Source of the DNA: Robiginitalea marina
Lineage (GTDB): Bacteria > Bacteroidota > Bacteroidia > Flavobacteriales > Flavobacteriaceae
Length of the DNA: 64,000 nt
Assembly: GCF_024006985.1 (NCBI RefSeq)
Contig: NZ_JAMXIB010000003.1
Coordinates: 124,001 to 188,000 of the forward strand
Reading direction: 5' to 3'
The notes beneath the pieces are model-generated. The model was not told where the DNA came from. It did not search any database and saw only the letters and a list, made by a program, of their open reading frames with translations. Shown here piece by piece: positions 17,586 to 27,377 of the stretch; positions within the stretch are counted from its first letter, which is position 1; each line of letters begins with the position of its first letter. The position numbers were made by a program, and so were the translations under genes.

Positions 17586-18038
17586 ATGTTTTCAGAGAAC
17601 AAAAAACCAAAAGCTATGAATGAACCAGGAGGACAGCCCAACCGGATTGAGAAACACACCAAAATAAAGGGAGATATTATTTCAGAAGCGGATTTCCGCA
17701 TCGATGGGAAACTCGATGGAAACCTGAAAACTTCCGGAAAAGTAGTCATCGGAAAGGATGGATACATCCATGGGAAGGTGGAATGCGTGAATGCCGATAT
17801 TGAGGGAAGCTTCAATGGGGAGTTGCTGGTTTCTGACCTGTTGTCGCTCAAAAGCTCTGCCGTGATTGAAGGGACGGTTTCTGTGGCGAAGCTTTCCGTG
17901 GAGCCAGGGGCAGCCTTTAATGCTTCCTGTACCATGAAGGGCAAGGGCCGACCCGGAGAACCCGGGGCACCGGGTCCGGGGGAGCAGGGCCAGTCGGGAA
18001 CCCCAAAAGCAGCAGAACGTGTCAGAGCCGCCGGATAA
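17586..18038 (+). CDS. Bactofilin (polymer-forming cytoskeletal protein)
   Basis: A 150-residue bactofilin. Residues 24-115 form a right-handed beta-helix domain with short repeats (GKLDGNLKTSGKVVIG, GYIHGKVEC, GSFNGELLVS, AVIEGTVSV). The N-terminus is a short polar tail, and the C-terminus is Pro/Gly-rich and disordered. Bactofilins polymerise without nucleotide and scaffold envelope enzymes. It lies between sprE and atpZ; the 3' end overlaps atpZ by 20 bp. Confidence 0.93.
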   Translation: MFSENKKPKAMNEPGGQPNRIEKHTKIKGDIISEADFRIDGKLDGNLKTSGKVVIGKDGYIHGKVECVNADIEGSFNGELLVSDLLSLKSSAVIEGTVSVAKLSVEPGAAFNASCTMKGKGRPGEPGAPGPGEQGQSGTPKAAERVRAAG

Positions 18039-18252
18039 GAAGAAGGACAATCTGTTGTTAAGGGCGGCCGCCCTCTCTGGCATCGCCATCGAAATGGGGG
18101 TGATCATCTACGGGGCAGCCCAGGCAGGAATGTGGCTGGATGAGCGGTATCAGACCGAGAAACGCCTATTTACTGCCGCCTGTACTATTTTGGGGGTGGC
18201 GATTTCGCTCTGGGTCGTGCTCAGTCAGCTGAAGCGACTGAATTCAAAATGA
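18019..18252 (+). CDS. AtpZ/AtpI-type ATP synthase accessory protein
   Basis: A 77-residue protein with two transmembrane helices (about residues 17-37 and 49-69) and a short charged hairpin (LDERYQTEKR), typical of the AtpZ/AtpI family that assists F0 assembly or Mg2+ supply. The start is GTG 18019, inside the bactofilin gene; MSEPPDKKKD is a sensible cytoplasmic N-terminus. Its stop overlaps the next gene's start by 4 bp (ATGA). Confidence 0.85.
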   Translation: MSEPPDKKKDNLLLRAAALSGIAIEMGVIIYGAAQAGMWLDERYQTEKRLFTAACTILGVAISLWVVLSQLKRLNSK

Positions 18253-18689
18253 AAAACCGGGGTTTCCTCCTTCGTTATCTTGGGGTCCTGCTGGGGGTCC
18301 TGGGGATTTCCCTTGCCGTTCACGCCTGGTTCCGGACGGCGAACGGGGATGCATGGCACGGGGATATGCTGGTTTCCAGCTATGCCGTGAACCTGCTGCT
18401 GGCCTTTGCCATTATCTGGGGGATCTTTGCCCTCCGCCACCGGATGAAGGCCCAGATCGGATTTCTTTTTATGGGGGGGAGTTTTCTGAAATTCCTGCTT
18501 TTTTTCCTTCTTTTCTACCCTGCCTTTACTTCCGACGGGGATATAAGCCGGGCCGAATTCGGCAGTTTTTTTGTCCCCTATGCCCTGGCCTTGTTTCTGG
18601 AGACGGGTTTTGCTTCCCTGCTGCTCCGAAATCTGGAAAAGGAAGCCCCCCTCCGTGACGCGCCGGAAGAGCCTAAAAATAAAGTCTAA
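18249..18689 (+). CDS. Membrane protein upstream of atpB (DUF6168/AtpI-like)
   Basis: A 146-residue protein with four hydrophobic segments (about residues 8-25, 38-58, 68-88 and 103-122). Its position between atpZ and atpB is where atpI sits in other bacteria, and the four-helix layout fits AtpI. I recall it as the flavobacterial DUF6168 family. It overlaps atpZ by 4 bp and probably aids ATP synthase assembly, by position only. Confidence 0.75.
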   Translation: MKNRGFLLRYLGVLLGVLGISLAVHAWFRTANGDAWHGDMLVSSYAVNLLLAFAIIWGIFALRHRMKAQIGFLFMGGSFLKFLLFFLLFYPAFTSDGDISRAEFGSFFVPYALALFLETGFASLLLRNLEKEAPLRDAPEEPKNKV

Positions 18690-18717
18690 ATGCTTTTTTC
18701 TTTTTTGGGGAATAACT

Positions 18718-18725
18718 TACATTTG
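18718..18725 (+). promoter_or_regulatory. Promoter -7 box before atpB
   Basis: TACATTTG followed by CA is an excellent match to the flavobacterial -7 box and lies 33 bp upstream of the atpB ATG. It suggests the atpBEFHAG genes have a promoter besides read-through from sprE. The -33 element is not clear. Confidence 0.5.
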
Positions 18726-18758
18726 CACCGATTTTAGAGACCCCTAGCTTCGACGATC

Positions 18759-19898
18759 ATGCGAACATCCCTTGTGAGTAATTTCCTGGCTGTTATCCTC
18801 TTTAGTTTAGGGCCTGTTTTATTCGCCAAAGAATCTTCCGGGGAAACCGGGGGTCCTCAGGGGACCAAGGAGGAAATCAGGGAGTATATTGCACACCACC
18901 TCCAGGATTCCCACGATTTCAGCATCGCCTCTTATACCGATGCCTCGGGAGAGGTAGTGCACTGGGGCTTCCCCCTGCCGGTAATCCTCTGGGATAACGG
19001 TCTTAAGGTCTTTTCTTCCGCCCGCTTCCATCACGGGGAAACCGTGGCTGAGGTCGGAGGAAATTATTACCGCCTATACCACAGCAAAATTTATAAGACG
19101 GATGCCGGGGGGACCATTCGGTACGATGAAGACCAACACCCCGTAAACCAAAAGCCTTTGGACTTCTCGATCACCAAGAATGTGGTGATGATGCTGGTAA
19201 CCGGCCTGCTCCTGTTCTGGCTGTTTACAGGCATGGCCAGGAACTACGGTAAAAACAACGGCATCCCCATGGGCATTGGGAAGTTTTTTGAGCCTATTGT
19301 CCTCTATATCCGCGATGATATCGCCATCCCCAACATCGGGGAAAAGAAATACAGCCGGTATATGCCCCTGCTGCTCACGGTTTTCTTCTTTATCTGGTTC
19401 CTGAATATGTTCGGCCTTACCCCCCTGGGAGTGAATGTAACCGGGAATATTGCCGTAACCACGGCCCTGGCCCTGATCGTTTTTCTGGTCACCAACTTTA
19501 CGGGCACCCGGGACTACTGGAAGCACATCCTCGACCCCCTCGGTGACGGGATGCCCTGGTTTGGGAAACTCATTATTTACATCATTTTGGTCCCCATCGA
19601 AATCCTGGGGATTTTTATCAAGCCTTTTGCGCTGCTGATCCGTTTGTATGCGAACATGACCGCGGGCCACGTGGTGCTGATGAGCCTGATCGGCCTGATC
19701 TTTATCTTCAAGAGCTGGGTGGGAGGGCCCCTGTCCTTCGGCCTTAGTTTTGCGATCTCCCTGATCGAGGTGCTGGTTGCCCTTCTGCAGGCCTATATTT
19801 TCACCATGCTATCCGCCCTGTACTTCGGATTTGCATCCGAGGAGCACGATCACGGGCATGGACACGAACATGAGGAGCCGGAACTGGCGAACCTCTGA
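18759..19898 (+). CDS. atpB: F0F1 ATP synthase subunit a
   Basis: A 379-residue membrane subunit that forms the proton half-channels. It is long for subunit a because of a Bacteroidota-type N-terminal extension: a signal-like helix (residues 5-24), then a periplasmic region of about 125 residues before the first core helix. The essential Arg is Arg295 in LLIRLYANMTAGH. The last 20 residues form a His/Glu-rich tail (HDHGHGHEHEEPE) on the cytoplasmic side. First gene of the atpBEFHAG series. Confidence 0.96.
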   Translation: MRTSLVSNFLAVILFSLGPVLFAKESSGETGGPQGTKEEIREYIAHHLQDSHDFSIASYTDASGEVVHWGFPLPVILWDNGLKVFSSARFHHGETVAEVGGNYYRLYHSKIYKTDAGGTIRYDEDQHPVNQKPLDFSITKNVVMMLVTGLLLFWLFTGMARNYGKNNGIPMGIGKFFEPIVLYIRDDIAIPNIGEKKYSRYMPLLLTVFFFIWFLNMFGLTPLGVNVTGNIAVTTALALIVFLVTNFTGTRDYWKHILDPLGDGMPWFGKLIIYIILVPIEILGIFIKPFALLIRLYANMTAGHVVLMSLIGLIFIFKSWVGGPLSFGLSFAISLIEVLVALLQAYIFTMLSALYFGFASEEHDHGHGHEHEEPELANL

Positions 19899-19925
19899 GG
19901 TAGTTTTTTGAGTTGTATTGTTTAA

Positions 19926-20135
<210 letters not shown>

Positions 20136-20152
20136 CCAACCCCATGCCCGGA

Positions 20153-20177
20153 CAATCCGGACGGTTGGTCCGGATTG
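20153..20177 (+). other. Perfect hairpin between atpE and atpF
   Basis: CAATCCGGAC-GGTTG-GTCCGGATTG is a 10-bp perfect stem with a 5-nt loop, 17 bp after the atpE stop. Flanking AACCC/GGGTT can extend it. Only four T follow, so full termination is unlikely; partial attenuation or 3'-end protection of atpE mRNA is more plausible. Confidence 0.6.
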
Positions 20178-20215
20178 GCTGGGTTTTATGGTAAACAGAG
20201 TATAAAGGGAAACCC

Positions 20216-20716
20216 ATGGAAAAACTGATCAACGAATTTTCAATAGGCCTGTTCTTCTGGCAAATTGTCCTTTTTGTGTTGCTGCTGTTGTTGCTGCGCA
20301 AGTTCGCCTGGAAACCGATCCTCAGGGCCGTCAACGAGCGGGAACAGGGGATCAGGAGCGCGCTTGCCGCCGCTGAGGATGCCAAAAAGGAGATGCAGAA
20401 TGTTTCGGCAGACAGCGAAAGGCTGCTTCAACAGGCCCGCGCCGAGCGGGAAGCCCTGCTGAAAGAAGCGCGCGAAATCAAGGATAAGATGATCGCCGAC
20501 GCCAGGGCCCAGGCCCAGGCCGAAGGGGATAAGATTGTGCGCCAGGCGCAGGAAAGTATAGAAGGCGAAAAAAAGGCCGCCATCGCCGATATCAAGAACC
20601 AGGTGGCGTCCTTCTCCGTGGAGATTGCCGAAAAGGTCCTTCAGGCCCAGCTCGAAAACAAAGACCGTCAACTGAAGTTAGTTGACCAGCTGGTCGACGA
20701 CATTAAATTGCGTTAA
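20216..20716 (+). CDS. atpF: F0F1 ATP synthase subunit b
   Basis: A 166-residue peripheral stalk subunit. One N-terminal membrane helix (about residues 10-28, FFWQIVLFVLLLLLLRKFAW) is followed by a long alpha-helical coiled coil rich in Ala, Lys and Glu, including AREIKDKMIADARAQAQAEG. Normal length for a b subunit. It is separated from atpH by 3 bp. Confidence 0.96.
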   Translation: MEKLINEFSIGLFFWQIVLFVLLLLLLRKFAWKPILRAVNEREQGIRSALAAAEDAKKEMQNVSADSERLLQQARAEREALLKEAREIKDKMIADARAQAQAEGDKIVRQAQESIEGEKKAAIADIKNQVASFSVEIAEKVLQAQLENKDRQLKLVDQLVDDIKLR

Positions 20717-20719
20717 GGC

Positions 20720-21256
20720 ATGAGCGAACAGCGAGCAGCGTACCGGTATGCCAAGGCCCTCCTCGACCTGGCCCAGGAGCAGAAAAAGCTCAGGGAGGTG
20801 GAAGCCGATATGCACCTTGTAAAGGATACCATACAGGAAAACGATACCCTTAAGGAGGTGCTGCAAAGCCCTGTCCTCGAAGCAGCTGATAAAAAGAGTG
20901 CCCTTTCAGCCCTTTTTAAATCGGCAGACCCCCTTACGGGCAAGCTTTTTCAGCTTTTGTCTGATAAAAAGAGGATTCCCATATTGGGCGAGGTGGCTGC
21001 TCAGTTTATCTCGCTAAGCGAACAGCTGAAAGGACAGGAAGTCGCCAGGGTGATCACGGCGGTTCCCCTGGATACGGCACTGGAAGAAAAAATACTCGGG
21101 CAACTCAAGGCCATCACAGGGAAAGCGGTGGTTTTGGAGCAACAGGTAGACCCGGCCCTTATCGGGGGCTTTATCCTCAGGGTGGGGGACCTGGAGTACA
21201 ACGCCAGCCTTTCCAGTAAACTGGACCACCTGAAACGAGAACTTTTACAGAAATAA
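20720..21256 (+). CDS. atpH: F0F1 ATP synthase subunit delta
   Basis: A 178-residue OSCP/delta subunit that joins the b stalk to the F1 head. The N-terminal six-helix bundle begins with RAAYRYAKALLDLAQEQ, and the C-terminal strand region has the family motif DPALIGGFILRVGDLEYNAS. ATG at 20720, 3 bp after atpF. Confidence 0.95.
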   Translation: MSEQRAAYRYAKALLDLAQEQKKLREVEADMHLVKDTIQENDTLKEVLQSPVLEAADKKSALSALFKSADPLTGKLFQLLSDKKRIPILGEVAAQFISLSEQLKGQEVARVITAVPLDTALEEKILGQLKAITGKAVVLEQQVDPALIGGFILRVGDLEYNASLSSKLDHLKRELLQK

Positions 21257-21306
21257 ATACATAACCCGGGCCACAGAGGTGGTTCGCTTTTTTATATCTA
21301 TTGAAA

Positions 21307-22887
21307 ATGGCAGGAATCAAAGCCGCTGAGGTTTCAGCAATCTTAAAGAAGCAATTATCTGGTTTCGAAGCGACAGCCACCCTTGACGAAGTGGGAACCG
21401 TCCTTCAGATCGGGGATGGTATTGCGAGGGTATACGGTTTGTCCAATGCCCAGTACGGGGAATTGGTGGAATTCGAGGGCGGCCTGGAAGGGATCGTCCT
21501 GAACCTTGAGGAAGATAACGTGGGGGTGGTACTTCTGGGGCCATACAAAGCCATTGGAGAGGGCGCTACCGTAAAGCGGACCCAACGGATTGCCTCCATC
21601 AAAGTCGGGGAGGGGATTGTTGGCCGTGTGGTGGACGCCCTGGGAAACCCCATCGACGGAAAGGGCCCCATAACCGGGGAACTCGCCCAGATGCCTCTGG
21701 AGCGCAAGGCCCCCGGGGTCATCTACCGCCAGCCGGTAAACGAGCCCCTGCAGACCGGGATAAAGGCGATTGACGCCATGATTCCCGTGGGTCGCGGGCA
21801 GCGGGAGTTGGTGATCGGGGACCGTCAGACCGGTAAGACCACCGTGTGCATCGATACCATCATCAACCAAAAGGAATTCTACGATGCCGGGAAGCCGGTT
21901 TATTGTATCTATGTCGCCATCGGTCAAAAGGCCTCTACTGTGGCTGCCATTGCCAAGACCCTGGAAGACAAGGGGGCACTCGCATATACCACCATCGTGG
22001 CAGCGAATGCTTCTGACCCTGCAGCCATGCAGGTATATGCGCCATTTGCCGGGGCTGCCATCGGGGAGTATTTCCGCGATACCGGGCGTCCTGCGCTGAT
22101 CATTTACGATGACCTTTCCAAACAGGCCGTGGCGTATCGCGAGATTTCGCTGCTGTTGAGGAGGCCACCCGGACGTGAGGCCTACCCCGGGGATGTGTTT
22201 TACCTGCACTCCCGTTTGCTGGAGCGTTCTGCGAAAATCATCAATGATGACAGCATCGCCCAGAAAATGAACGACCTTCCCGAAAGCCTCAAAGGCAAGG
22301 TAAAGGGAGGGGGCTCCCTTACGGCCCTTCCGATTATCGAAACCCAGGCCGGGGACGTTTCCGCCTATATCCCGACCAACGTAATTTCCATTACCGATGG
22401 CCAGATCTTCCTGGAACAGGACCTCTTCAACCAGGGGGTTCGTCCGGCGATCAACGTGGGGATTTCCGTATCCCGGGTTGGGGGGTCTGCCCAGATCAAG
22501 TCGATGAAAAAAGTGGCCGGGACCCTGAAACTCGACCAGGCCCAGTTCCGGGAACTGGAGGCATTTGCAAAATTTGGCTCCGATCTCGACGCTGCAACCC
22601 TGAACGTAATCGAAAAAGGGCGCAGGAACGTCGAAATCCTGAAGCAAGCCCAGAACGACCCCTTTACGGTAGAAGACCAGATCGCCATTATCTATGCCGG
22701 GTCCAAGAATTTGCTCAGGAATGTTCCCGTGGAAAAGGTAAAGGAGTTCGAGCGGGATTACCTGGAGTTCCTCAACGCCAAGCACCGCGACGTCCTCGAC
22801 CAGCTCAAGGAAGGCAAGTTGACCGATGAGATTACCGATACCCTGACTGCAGTGTGCAAGGACCTTGCCGCCAAATACAAGGGGTAA
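21307..22887 (+). CDS. atpA: F0F1 ATP synthase subunit alpha
   Basis: A 526-residue nucleotide-binding subunit of the F1 head. The Walker A-like GDRQTGKT starts at residue 171, and [27 protein letters not shown] contains the Walker B region. The alpha signature [17 protein letters not shown] is present. I start at ATG 21307 ([14 protein letters not shown]) rather than the TTG two codons upstream, which matches homologues. The partner beta gene (atpD) is not in this operon. Confidence 0.97.
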   Translation: MAGIKAAEVSAILKKQLSGFEATATLDEVGTVLQIGDGIARVYGLSNAQYGELVEFEGGLEGIVLNLEEDNVGVVLLGPYKAIGEGATVKRTQRIASIKVGEGIVGRVVDALGNPIDGKGPITGELAQMPLERKAPGVIYRQPVNEPLQTGIKAIDAMIPVGRGQRELVIGDRQTGKTTVCIDTIINQKEFYDAGKPVYCIYVAIGQKASTVAAIAKTLEDKGALAYTTIVAANASDPAAMQVYAPFAGAAIGEYFRDTGRPALIIYDDLSKQAVAYREISLLLRRPPGREAYPGDVFYLHSRLLERSAKIINDDSIAQKMNDLPESLKGKVKGGGSLTALPIIETQAGDVSAYIPTNVISITDGQIFLEQDLFNQGVRPAINVGISVSRVGGSAQIKSMKKVAGTLKLDQAQFRELEAFAKFGSDLDAATLNVIEKGRRNVEILKQAQNDPFTVEDQIAIIYAGSKNLLRNVPVEKVKEFERDYLEFLNAKHRDVLDQLKEGKLTDEITDTLTAVCKDLAAKYKG

Positions 22888-22944
22888 GAATAACCGGGTC
22901 GCAGTTTCCCTGCTGCAACCAACCGAGTAACGCATAACGGAATT

Positions 22945-23808
22945 ATGGCAAACTTAAAGGAAATACGCAACCGTATCGCATCGGTCTCTTCGACCATGCA
23001 GATTACCAGTGCCATGAAGATGGTATCGGCGGCCAAATTGAAGAAGGCCCAGGATGCGATTACCGCCATGCGGCCTTACGCCGACAAGCTCACCGAACTG
23101 CTCCAGAACCTGAGCGCCAACCTGGACGTCGATAGCGGCAGCGCGTATGCCGAGGTACGGGAAGTCAGGAAGGTGCTGGTGGTGGCGGTGAGTTCCAACA
23201 GGGGGCTTTGCGGCGCTTTTAACGCCAATATTGTGAAGCAGGGTACTGTGCTGGCGCGGGAGTTGTATGCCGGGAAACAGGTTGACTTCCTGACCATAGG
23301 GAAGAAAGCCCATGATCTGCTTCGCAAACGGTTTACCGTCGTTGCCAACCATAATGAAGTATTCGACAACCTGACCTTCGAGGAGGTTTCCGCAATTGCG
23401 GATACCCTGATGGCAAATTTTTCGGAAGGGACTTACGATCGCATTGTACTGGTTTACAACCGGTTCAAAAATGCGGCCACCCAAATCGTAACGACAGAGC
23501 AGTTTCTGCCCATTCAACCGCTTACCGATGGGGAGCGTGGCAGTGCAGATTACATTTTCGAGCCTTCCGAGGCGGAAATCGTGGAGCAATTGATCCCCAA
23601 ATCGCTGAAAACACAACTGTACAAGGCCGTAAGGGATTCTTTTGCCAGCGAACACGGCGCCCGGATGACCGCCATGCACAAGGCCACCGATAATGCCTCA
23701 GAGATGAAGGACCAGCTGACCCTCACCTACAACAAGGCAAGGCAGGCGGCTATTACCAATGAAATCCTTGAAATCGTGGGAGGGGCGGAAGCTCTTGCCA
23801 AGGGATAG
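22945..23808 (+). CDS. atpG: F0F1 ATP synthase subunit gamma
   Basis: A 287-residue central stalk subunit. The N-terminal coiled-coil helix (MANLKEIRNRIASVSSTMQI) and the C-terminal one (MKDQLTLTYNKARQAAITNE) form the rotor shaft. The Rossmann-like middle contains VAVSSNRGLCGAFN. It is the last gene of the operon; atpD and atpC would normally be near but are absent. A strong terminator follows 25 bp later. Confidence 0.96.
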   Translation: MANLKEIRNRIASVSSTMQITSAMKMVSAAKLKKAQDAITAMRPYADKLTELLQNLSANLDVDSGSAYAEVREVRKVLVVAVSSNRGLCGAFNANIVKQGTVLARELYAGKQVDFLTIGKKAHDLLRKRFTVVANHNEVFDNLTFEEVSAIADTLMANFSEGTYDRIVLVYNRFKNAATQIVTTEQFLPIQPLTDGERGSADYIFEPSEAEIVEQLIPKSLKTQLYKAVRDSFASEHGARMTAMHKATDNASEMKDQLTLTYNKARQAAITNEILEIVGGAEALAKG

Positions 23809-23833
23809 TCAAACGCATATCCGCAAAGGAAGG

Positions 23834-23860
23834 AACCCCGGCCGGCTGGCCGGGGTTTTT
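23834..23860 (+). terminator. Intrinsic terminator of the atp operon
   Basis: AACCCCGGCC-GGCT-GGCCGGGGTT, a perfect 10-bp GC-rich stem with tetraloop, followed by T residues. It lies 25 bp after the atpG stop. Confidence 0.85.
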
Positions 23861-23984
23861 CATGCGCTCCGGTTTCATGCCGCAAGGCCATAAGGCCTGG
23901 GGTTACGGGGCGCAAATCAAAGCTGCCGGAGCTTTGGCATCAAATTTGGTACCCTATCTTTACCAGGAGCAAAGCATAGGCATT

Positions 23985-24491
23985 ATGAAAACACTTTTTT
24001 TGGGTATCTTCCTGTCCACCCTTGGACTTATGAGCTGCAGTTCGCAAAAGGCGCTGGAAGGCGACCCTCCGTTTATAGTAAACGCACCCACTGTGGAATA
24101 CTGGCAGGGGGGGCGGGAAGAAAGCGGTTACGGAATGCGTTTCACGGCCCGGTGGGCCCCGCAGGACCCTTCGGCCATCCGCATCGATTCCCTGTATTTC
24201 CGGGGCAGGGTCTACCCCCTGGAAGTACGGGACTCGGAAACAGGCTTTATGCTATTTGCCGAAGACCTGCGGCAAAAACCCGACCTGGTGATGCATGCGG
24301 ATTCGACCCGGGAAGTTGGCAATCAGCCCCCGATGCCCCTGCCAGCCGGGGGAGACTTTCCTTTTGACCTCAGGCCCGATGAGGCAGTGATATCCTATAC
24401 CCTGGAGGCAGACGGCAAACAATACTACACCAGGGTATCCGGGGTACGGGAAAAACGGGGCCGGATTTACCCGGGAAGGCCCCAGGGATAA
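23985..24491 (+). CDS. Uncharacterised lipoprotein
   Basis: A 168-residue predicted lipoprotein with signal peptide MKTLFLGIFLSTLGLMSC and lipid-anchor Cys18. The rest is beta-rich with no motif I recognise; RIDSLYFRGRVYPL and VISYTLEADGKQYYT suggest a small beta-sandwich. The frame is open upstream, but ATG 23985 gives a perfect signal peptide. It stands alone between the atp terminator and the flippase gene. Function unknown. Confidence 0.8.
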   Translation: MKTLFLGIFLSTLGLMSCSSQKALEGDPPFIVNAPTVEYWQGGREESGYGMRFTARWAPQDPSAIRIDSLYFRGRVYPLEVRDSETGFMLFAEDLRQKPDLVMHADSTREVGNQPPMPLPAGGDFPFDLRPDEAVISYTLEADGKQYYTRVSGVREKRGRIYPGRPQG

Positions 24492-24547
24492 CTTTGCCGG
24501 CTTGGGGTAATTCCCTAATTTAGATATTGGATCTAACGAATTCCTAG

Positions 24548-26008
24548 TTGAAGCTTTTCCGAAAACTATTCAAGCAGACGTTCATCTATGGCCTGGCGAC
24601 CGTCCTGCCCCGAATGCTTTCCTTTTTGCTGCTTCCGCTATACTCTTCTGTAATGCCTCCGGGGGTATATGGAGAGGTTTCCCTGATCTTCGTGTGGTTT
24701 GCAATTTTCAACGTCCTGCTCGCCTATGGGATGGAGACCTCTTTTTTCAGGTTTTACAACAAGGAACCGGATAAGGAGAAGGTACTGTCCACTTCCCTGA
24801 TCGCCGTGGGCAGTTCTACCCTGGTCTTTTTATTGGCCGCCCTGATGCTGCGCGGGGAGTTGTCGCAATTCCTCAACATCGAATTGCGCTATCTCGGCTA
24901 TTTTATAGGGATCCTGTGCCTCGACGCCCTGGTGATCATCCCTTTTGCGCGGTTGCGGGCCACCGAACGCCCTGCACTGTATGCCGTGGTCAAGATTGCC
25001 AACATCTGTGTGAATATGGGGTTCAACCTATTCTTTTTGCTCCTGCTCCCCGAATTGGCCGGAGGGGCGGAGGGAGGAATCTGGGAGGCGCTCTACCGCC
25101 CCGGGTATGAGGTGCCCTATATCTTGATTTCCAATGTTATTGCCAGCGGCATTACTTTGTTGATCCTCAGCGGGAATTACCTTCGCCTCTCCCTGGTTTT
25201 CGACAAAGACCTGCTAAAAAGGATGCTCTCGTACGGGTTCCCGGTTATGCTGGCAGGGATCGCTTTTACCATTAATGAGGTTTTTGATAAATATCTGCTT
25301 ACCGAGTTGCTTCCGGCCGATATCGCCAAAACGGAAATGGGCAAATATGCAGCCTGCTACCGCCTGGCCATGTTCATGACGCTTTTTGCCACAGCGTTCC
25401 GGCTGGGGATCGAACCGTTTTTTTTCAGCCACGCCACTTCCGACAATCCCAGCCGGGCTTACGCGCAGATCACAAACTATTTTGTGGTGTTGGGAAGCGT
25501 AATCCTGCTCGCGGTAGTGGTTTTTGCTGACCTTTTAAAGGAACTGTTCATCAGGGACCAGGCGTATTGGGAGGCTATGGCCATTGTGCCCATCGTATTG
25601 CTCGCCAGTTTTTTCCTGGGGATCTACCACAACCTCTCCGTTTGGTATAAGGTGACGGACCGGACCCGGTTCGGGGCGGTCATTTCACTTGTGGGGGCGA
25701 TCATTACCGTTGTGGTCAATTTTTTATTCATTCCCGCCTATAGCTATTTTGCATCCGCCTGGGCAACCCTGGCGGCTTATGGCAGCATGATGCTGCTGTC
25801 GTACTTCCTTGGCCGGAGGTATTACCCTATTCCCTATAACCTGAGAAAAATCGGATTTTACCTGGGCATATCCCTGCTTTTCTCGGGGTTGTCCTTTTAT
25901 GTATTTAACAGGAGGTTGTTTCCAGGCCTGCTTTTACTTTTAGTATTTTTGGGGTTGTTGTACCGCATGGAGAAAGAAGTCCTGATAAAGTTAATCCGAG
26001 GAAAATGA
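24548..26008 (+). CDS. Polysaccharide flippase (MVF/Wzx-like)
   Basis: A 486-residue membrane protein with about fourteen hydrophobic segments and the N-terminal block [20 protein letters not shown], typical of polysaccharide biosynthesis/O-antigen flippases. These move lipid-linked oligosaccharides across the inner membrane. The start is TTG 24548, and the N-terminal KLFRKLFKQ tail is positive as expected. It overlaps dut by 4 bp. Its substrate is unknown; the flanking envelope genes support a cell-surface role. Confidence 0.9.
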   Translation: MKLFRKLFKQTFIYGLATVLPRMLSFLLLPLYSSVMPPGVYGEVSLIFVWFAIFNVLLAYGMETSFFRFYNKEPDKEKVLSTSLIAVGSSTLVFLLAALMLRGELSQFLNIELRYLGYFIGILCLDALVIIPFARLRATERPALYAVVKIANICVNMGFNLFFLLLLPELAGGAEGGIWEALYRPGYEVPYILISNVIASGITLLILSGNYLRLSLVFDKDLLKRMLSYGFPVMLAGIAFTINEVFDKYLLTELLPADIAKTEMGKYAACYRLAMFMTLFATAFRLGIEPFFFSHATSDNPSRAYAQITNYFVVLGSVILLAVVVFADLLKELFIRDQAYWEAMAIVPIVLLASFFLGIYHNLSVWYKVTDRTRFGAVISLVGAIITVVVNFLFIPAYSYFASAWATLAAYGSMMLLSYFLGRRYYPIPYNLRKIGFYLGISLLFSGLSFYVFNRRLFPGLLLLLVFLGLLYRMEKEVLIKLIRGK

Positions 26009-26439
26009 AGGTAAGGATCATCAACAAATCGCAACATGAGCTGCCGTCGTACCAGACCAGTGCTTCCGCCGGGATGGATTTGCGGGCACAACTCGAGGCT
26101 CCGGTACGACTGGAATCCCTGGAGCGCGCAGTGGTGGGGACAGGCCTGTACCTGGAACTCCCCGAGGGGTATGAAGCCCAGATACGCCCGAGGAGCGGCC
26201 TGGCGGCCAGGCAGGGGATAACGGTCCTCAACAGCCCGGGCACCATTGATGCGGATTACCGGGGTGAGATTGGCGTGATTCTTGTAAACCTGTCCCCGGA
26301 AGCAGTCACCATTGAGCACGGGGATCGCATTGCCCAAATGGTGATTGCCCGCCATGAGCAGGCAGAATGGATTGAAGTGGAAGCCCTGAACAGCACCCAA
26401 AGGGGCAGCGGGGGCTTTGGAAGTACGGGCAGGAATTGA
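26005..26439 (+). CDS. dut: dUTP diphosphatase
   Basis: A 144-residue trimeric dUTPase that hydrolyses dUTP to dUMP, keeping uracil out of DNA. All five motifs are present: SAGMDLRA (I), RPRSGLA (II), [18 protein letters not shown] (III), GDRIAQMVI (IV) and [10 protein letters not shown] (V). It starts inside the flippase stop (ATGA). Confidence 0.97.
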   Translation: MKVRIINKSQHELPSYQTSASAGMDLRAQLEAPVRLESLERAVVGTGLYLELPEGYEAQIRPRSGLAARQGITVLNSPGTIDADYRGEIGVILVNLSPEAVTIEHGDRIAQMVIARHEQAEWIEVEALNSTQRGSGGFGSTGRN

Positions 26440-26456
26440 TGAAATGAACGTGGAAT

Positions 26457-27377
26457 ATGGCAGGTATCCTAAAAATATGTTGGATTCTGGGGATTGTCCT
26501 GGGAGGCCTTTCGGGATACGGGCAGGAGGAAGGGAGCGCTGAATGGTCTGCCGACGAGTATACCGATCGGTTTCAAGAAGCCTTTTTTGAGGCCCTGAAG
26601 CAAAAAGGCATAGAAAACTATGACCGTGCAGAAACCCTTTTGCTGGAAGCACGGCAGATTGACCCCGGCAACCCGGTAGTAGATTTCGAATTGGCGCGGG
26701 TAATGATCCTGGAAAAGAAATATCCGGAAGCCGAAGACTACGCCCTCGAAGCCCTCCGTGCCCGTCCGGGGAACTACTGGTTCCTTCAAACCTTCATGGA
26801 GGCCCTTGAAAAGCAACATAAACCCCTGGATACCCACCGGGAAACCCTTCCTGCCGGACTTCCGGAATTCCGGCTCAACCTGGCGCGCTGGTACCTCGAT
26901 TCCGGAAAGGCAGAGGCGGCAGAAGCGGAGCTCAGCAGGATGCCCCCAGGCCCGGAGGTTGAAAACCTCAGGGAACGGGCATCCCGGATGAAGGCCGGGG
27001 GCCGGGCTTCTATAAACTCCACCGGGGGGCAGGAAGCGAAGGAACCGGACCCGGGCAGGGGCTCTGTGGCGAACCTCGAACAGGAGTTGGAATCGCTGTT
27101 GGAAGCCGGTCAATGGCCCTCCCTTGAAAAAATGAGCGAGGGCGCCATTGAAACCTATCCGCTTCAACCGTATTTTTACTACGCATACGGCATGGCAAAA
27201 CTCCGGCAGGACCGCCCGCGGGAAGCCGTCAGCATCCTGGAAGAAGGGGAAAGCCTTTTGGTAGGGAATTCGGAGGTGGCGCGCAAGATATACAGCGCCC
27301 TTGCCGAAGCCTATACCTACCTGGGGGAGGCGGAGAAGGCCCGGACGTATGTAAACAAGCTTAAATCGGGCTCATGA
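26457..27377 (+). CDS. Exported TPR protein
   Basis: A 306-residue protein with an N-terminal signal (GILKICWILGIVLGGLSGYG) and two helical-repeat regions, residues 40-120 (AETLLLEARQIDPGNPVVDF type) and 215-300 (PYFYYAYGMAKLRQDRPREA). A polar linker of about 40 residues joins them. It is probably a periplasmic scaffold. It overlaps the DUF4292 gene by 4 bp, so the two are translationally coupled. Confidence 0.85.
   Translation: MAGILKICWILGIVLGGLSGYGQEEGSAEWSADEYTDRFQEAFFEALKQKGIENYDRAETLLLEARQIDPGNPVVDFELARVMILEKKYPEAEDYALEALRARPGNYWFLQTFMEALEKQHKPLDTHRETLPAGLPEFRLNLARWYLDSGKAEAAEAELSRMPPGPEVENLRERASRMKAGGRASINSTGGQEAKEPDPGRGSVANLEQELESLLEAGQWPSLEKMSEGAIETYPLQPYFYYAYGMAKLRQDRPREAVSILEEGESLLVGNSEVARKIYSALAEAYTYLGEAEKARTYVNKLKSGS

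Noticed and set aside
21355-22935. 526-residue open frame antisense to atpA
   Set aside because: atpA is certain; the antisense product shows no domain.
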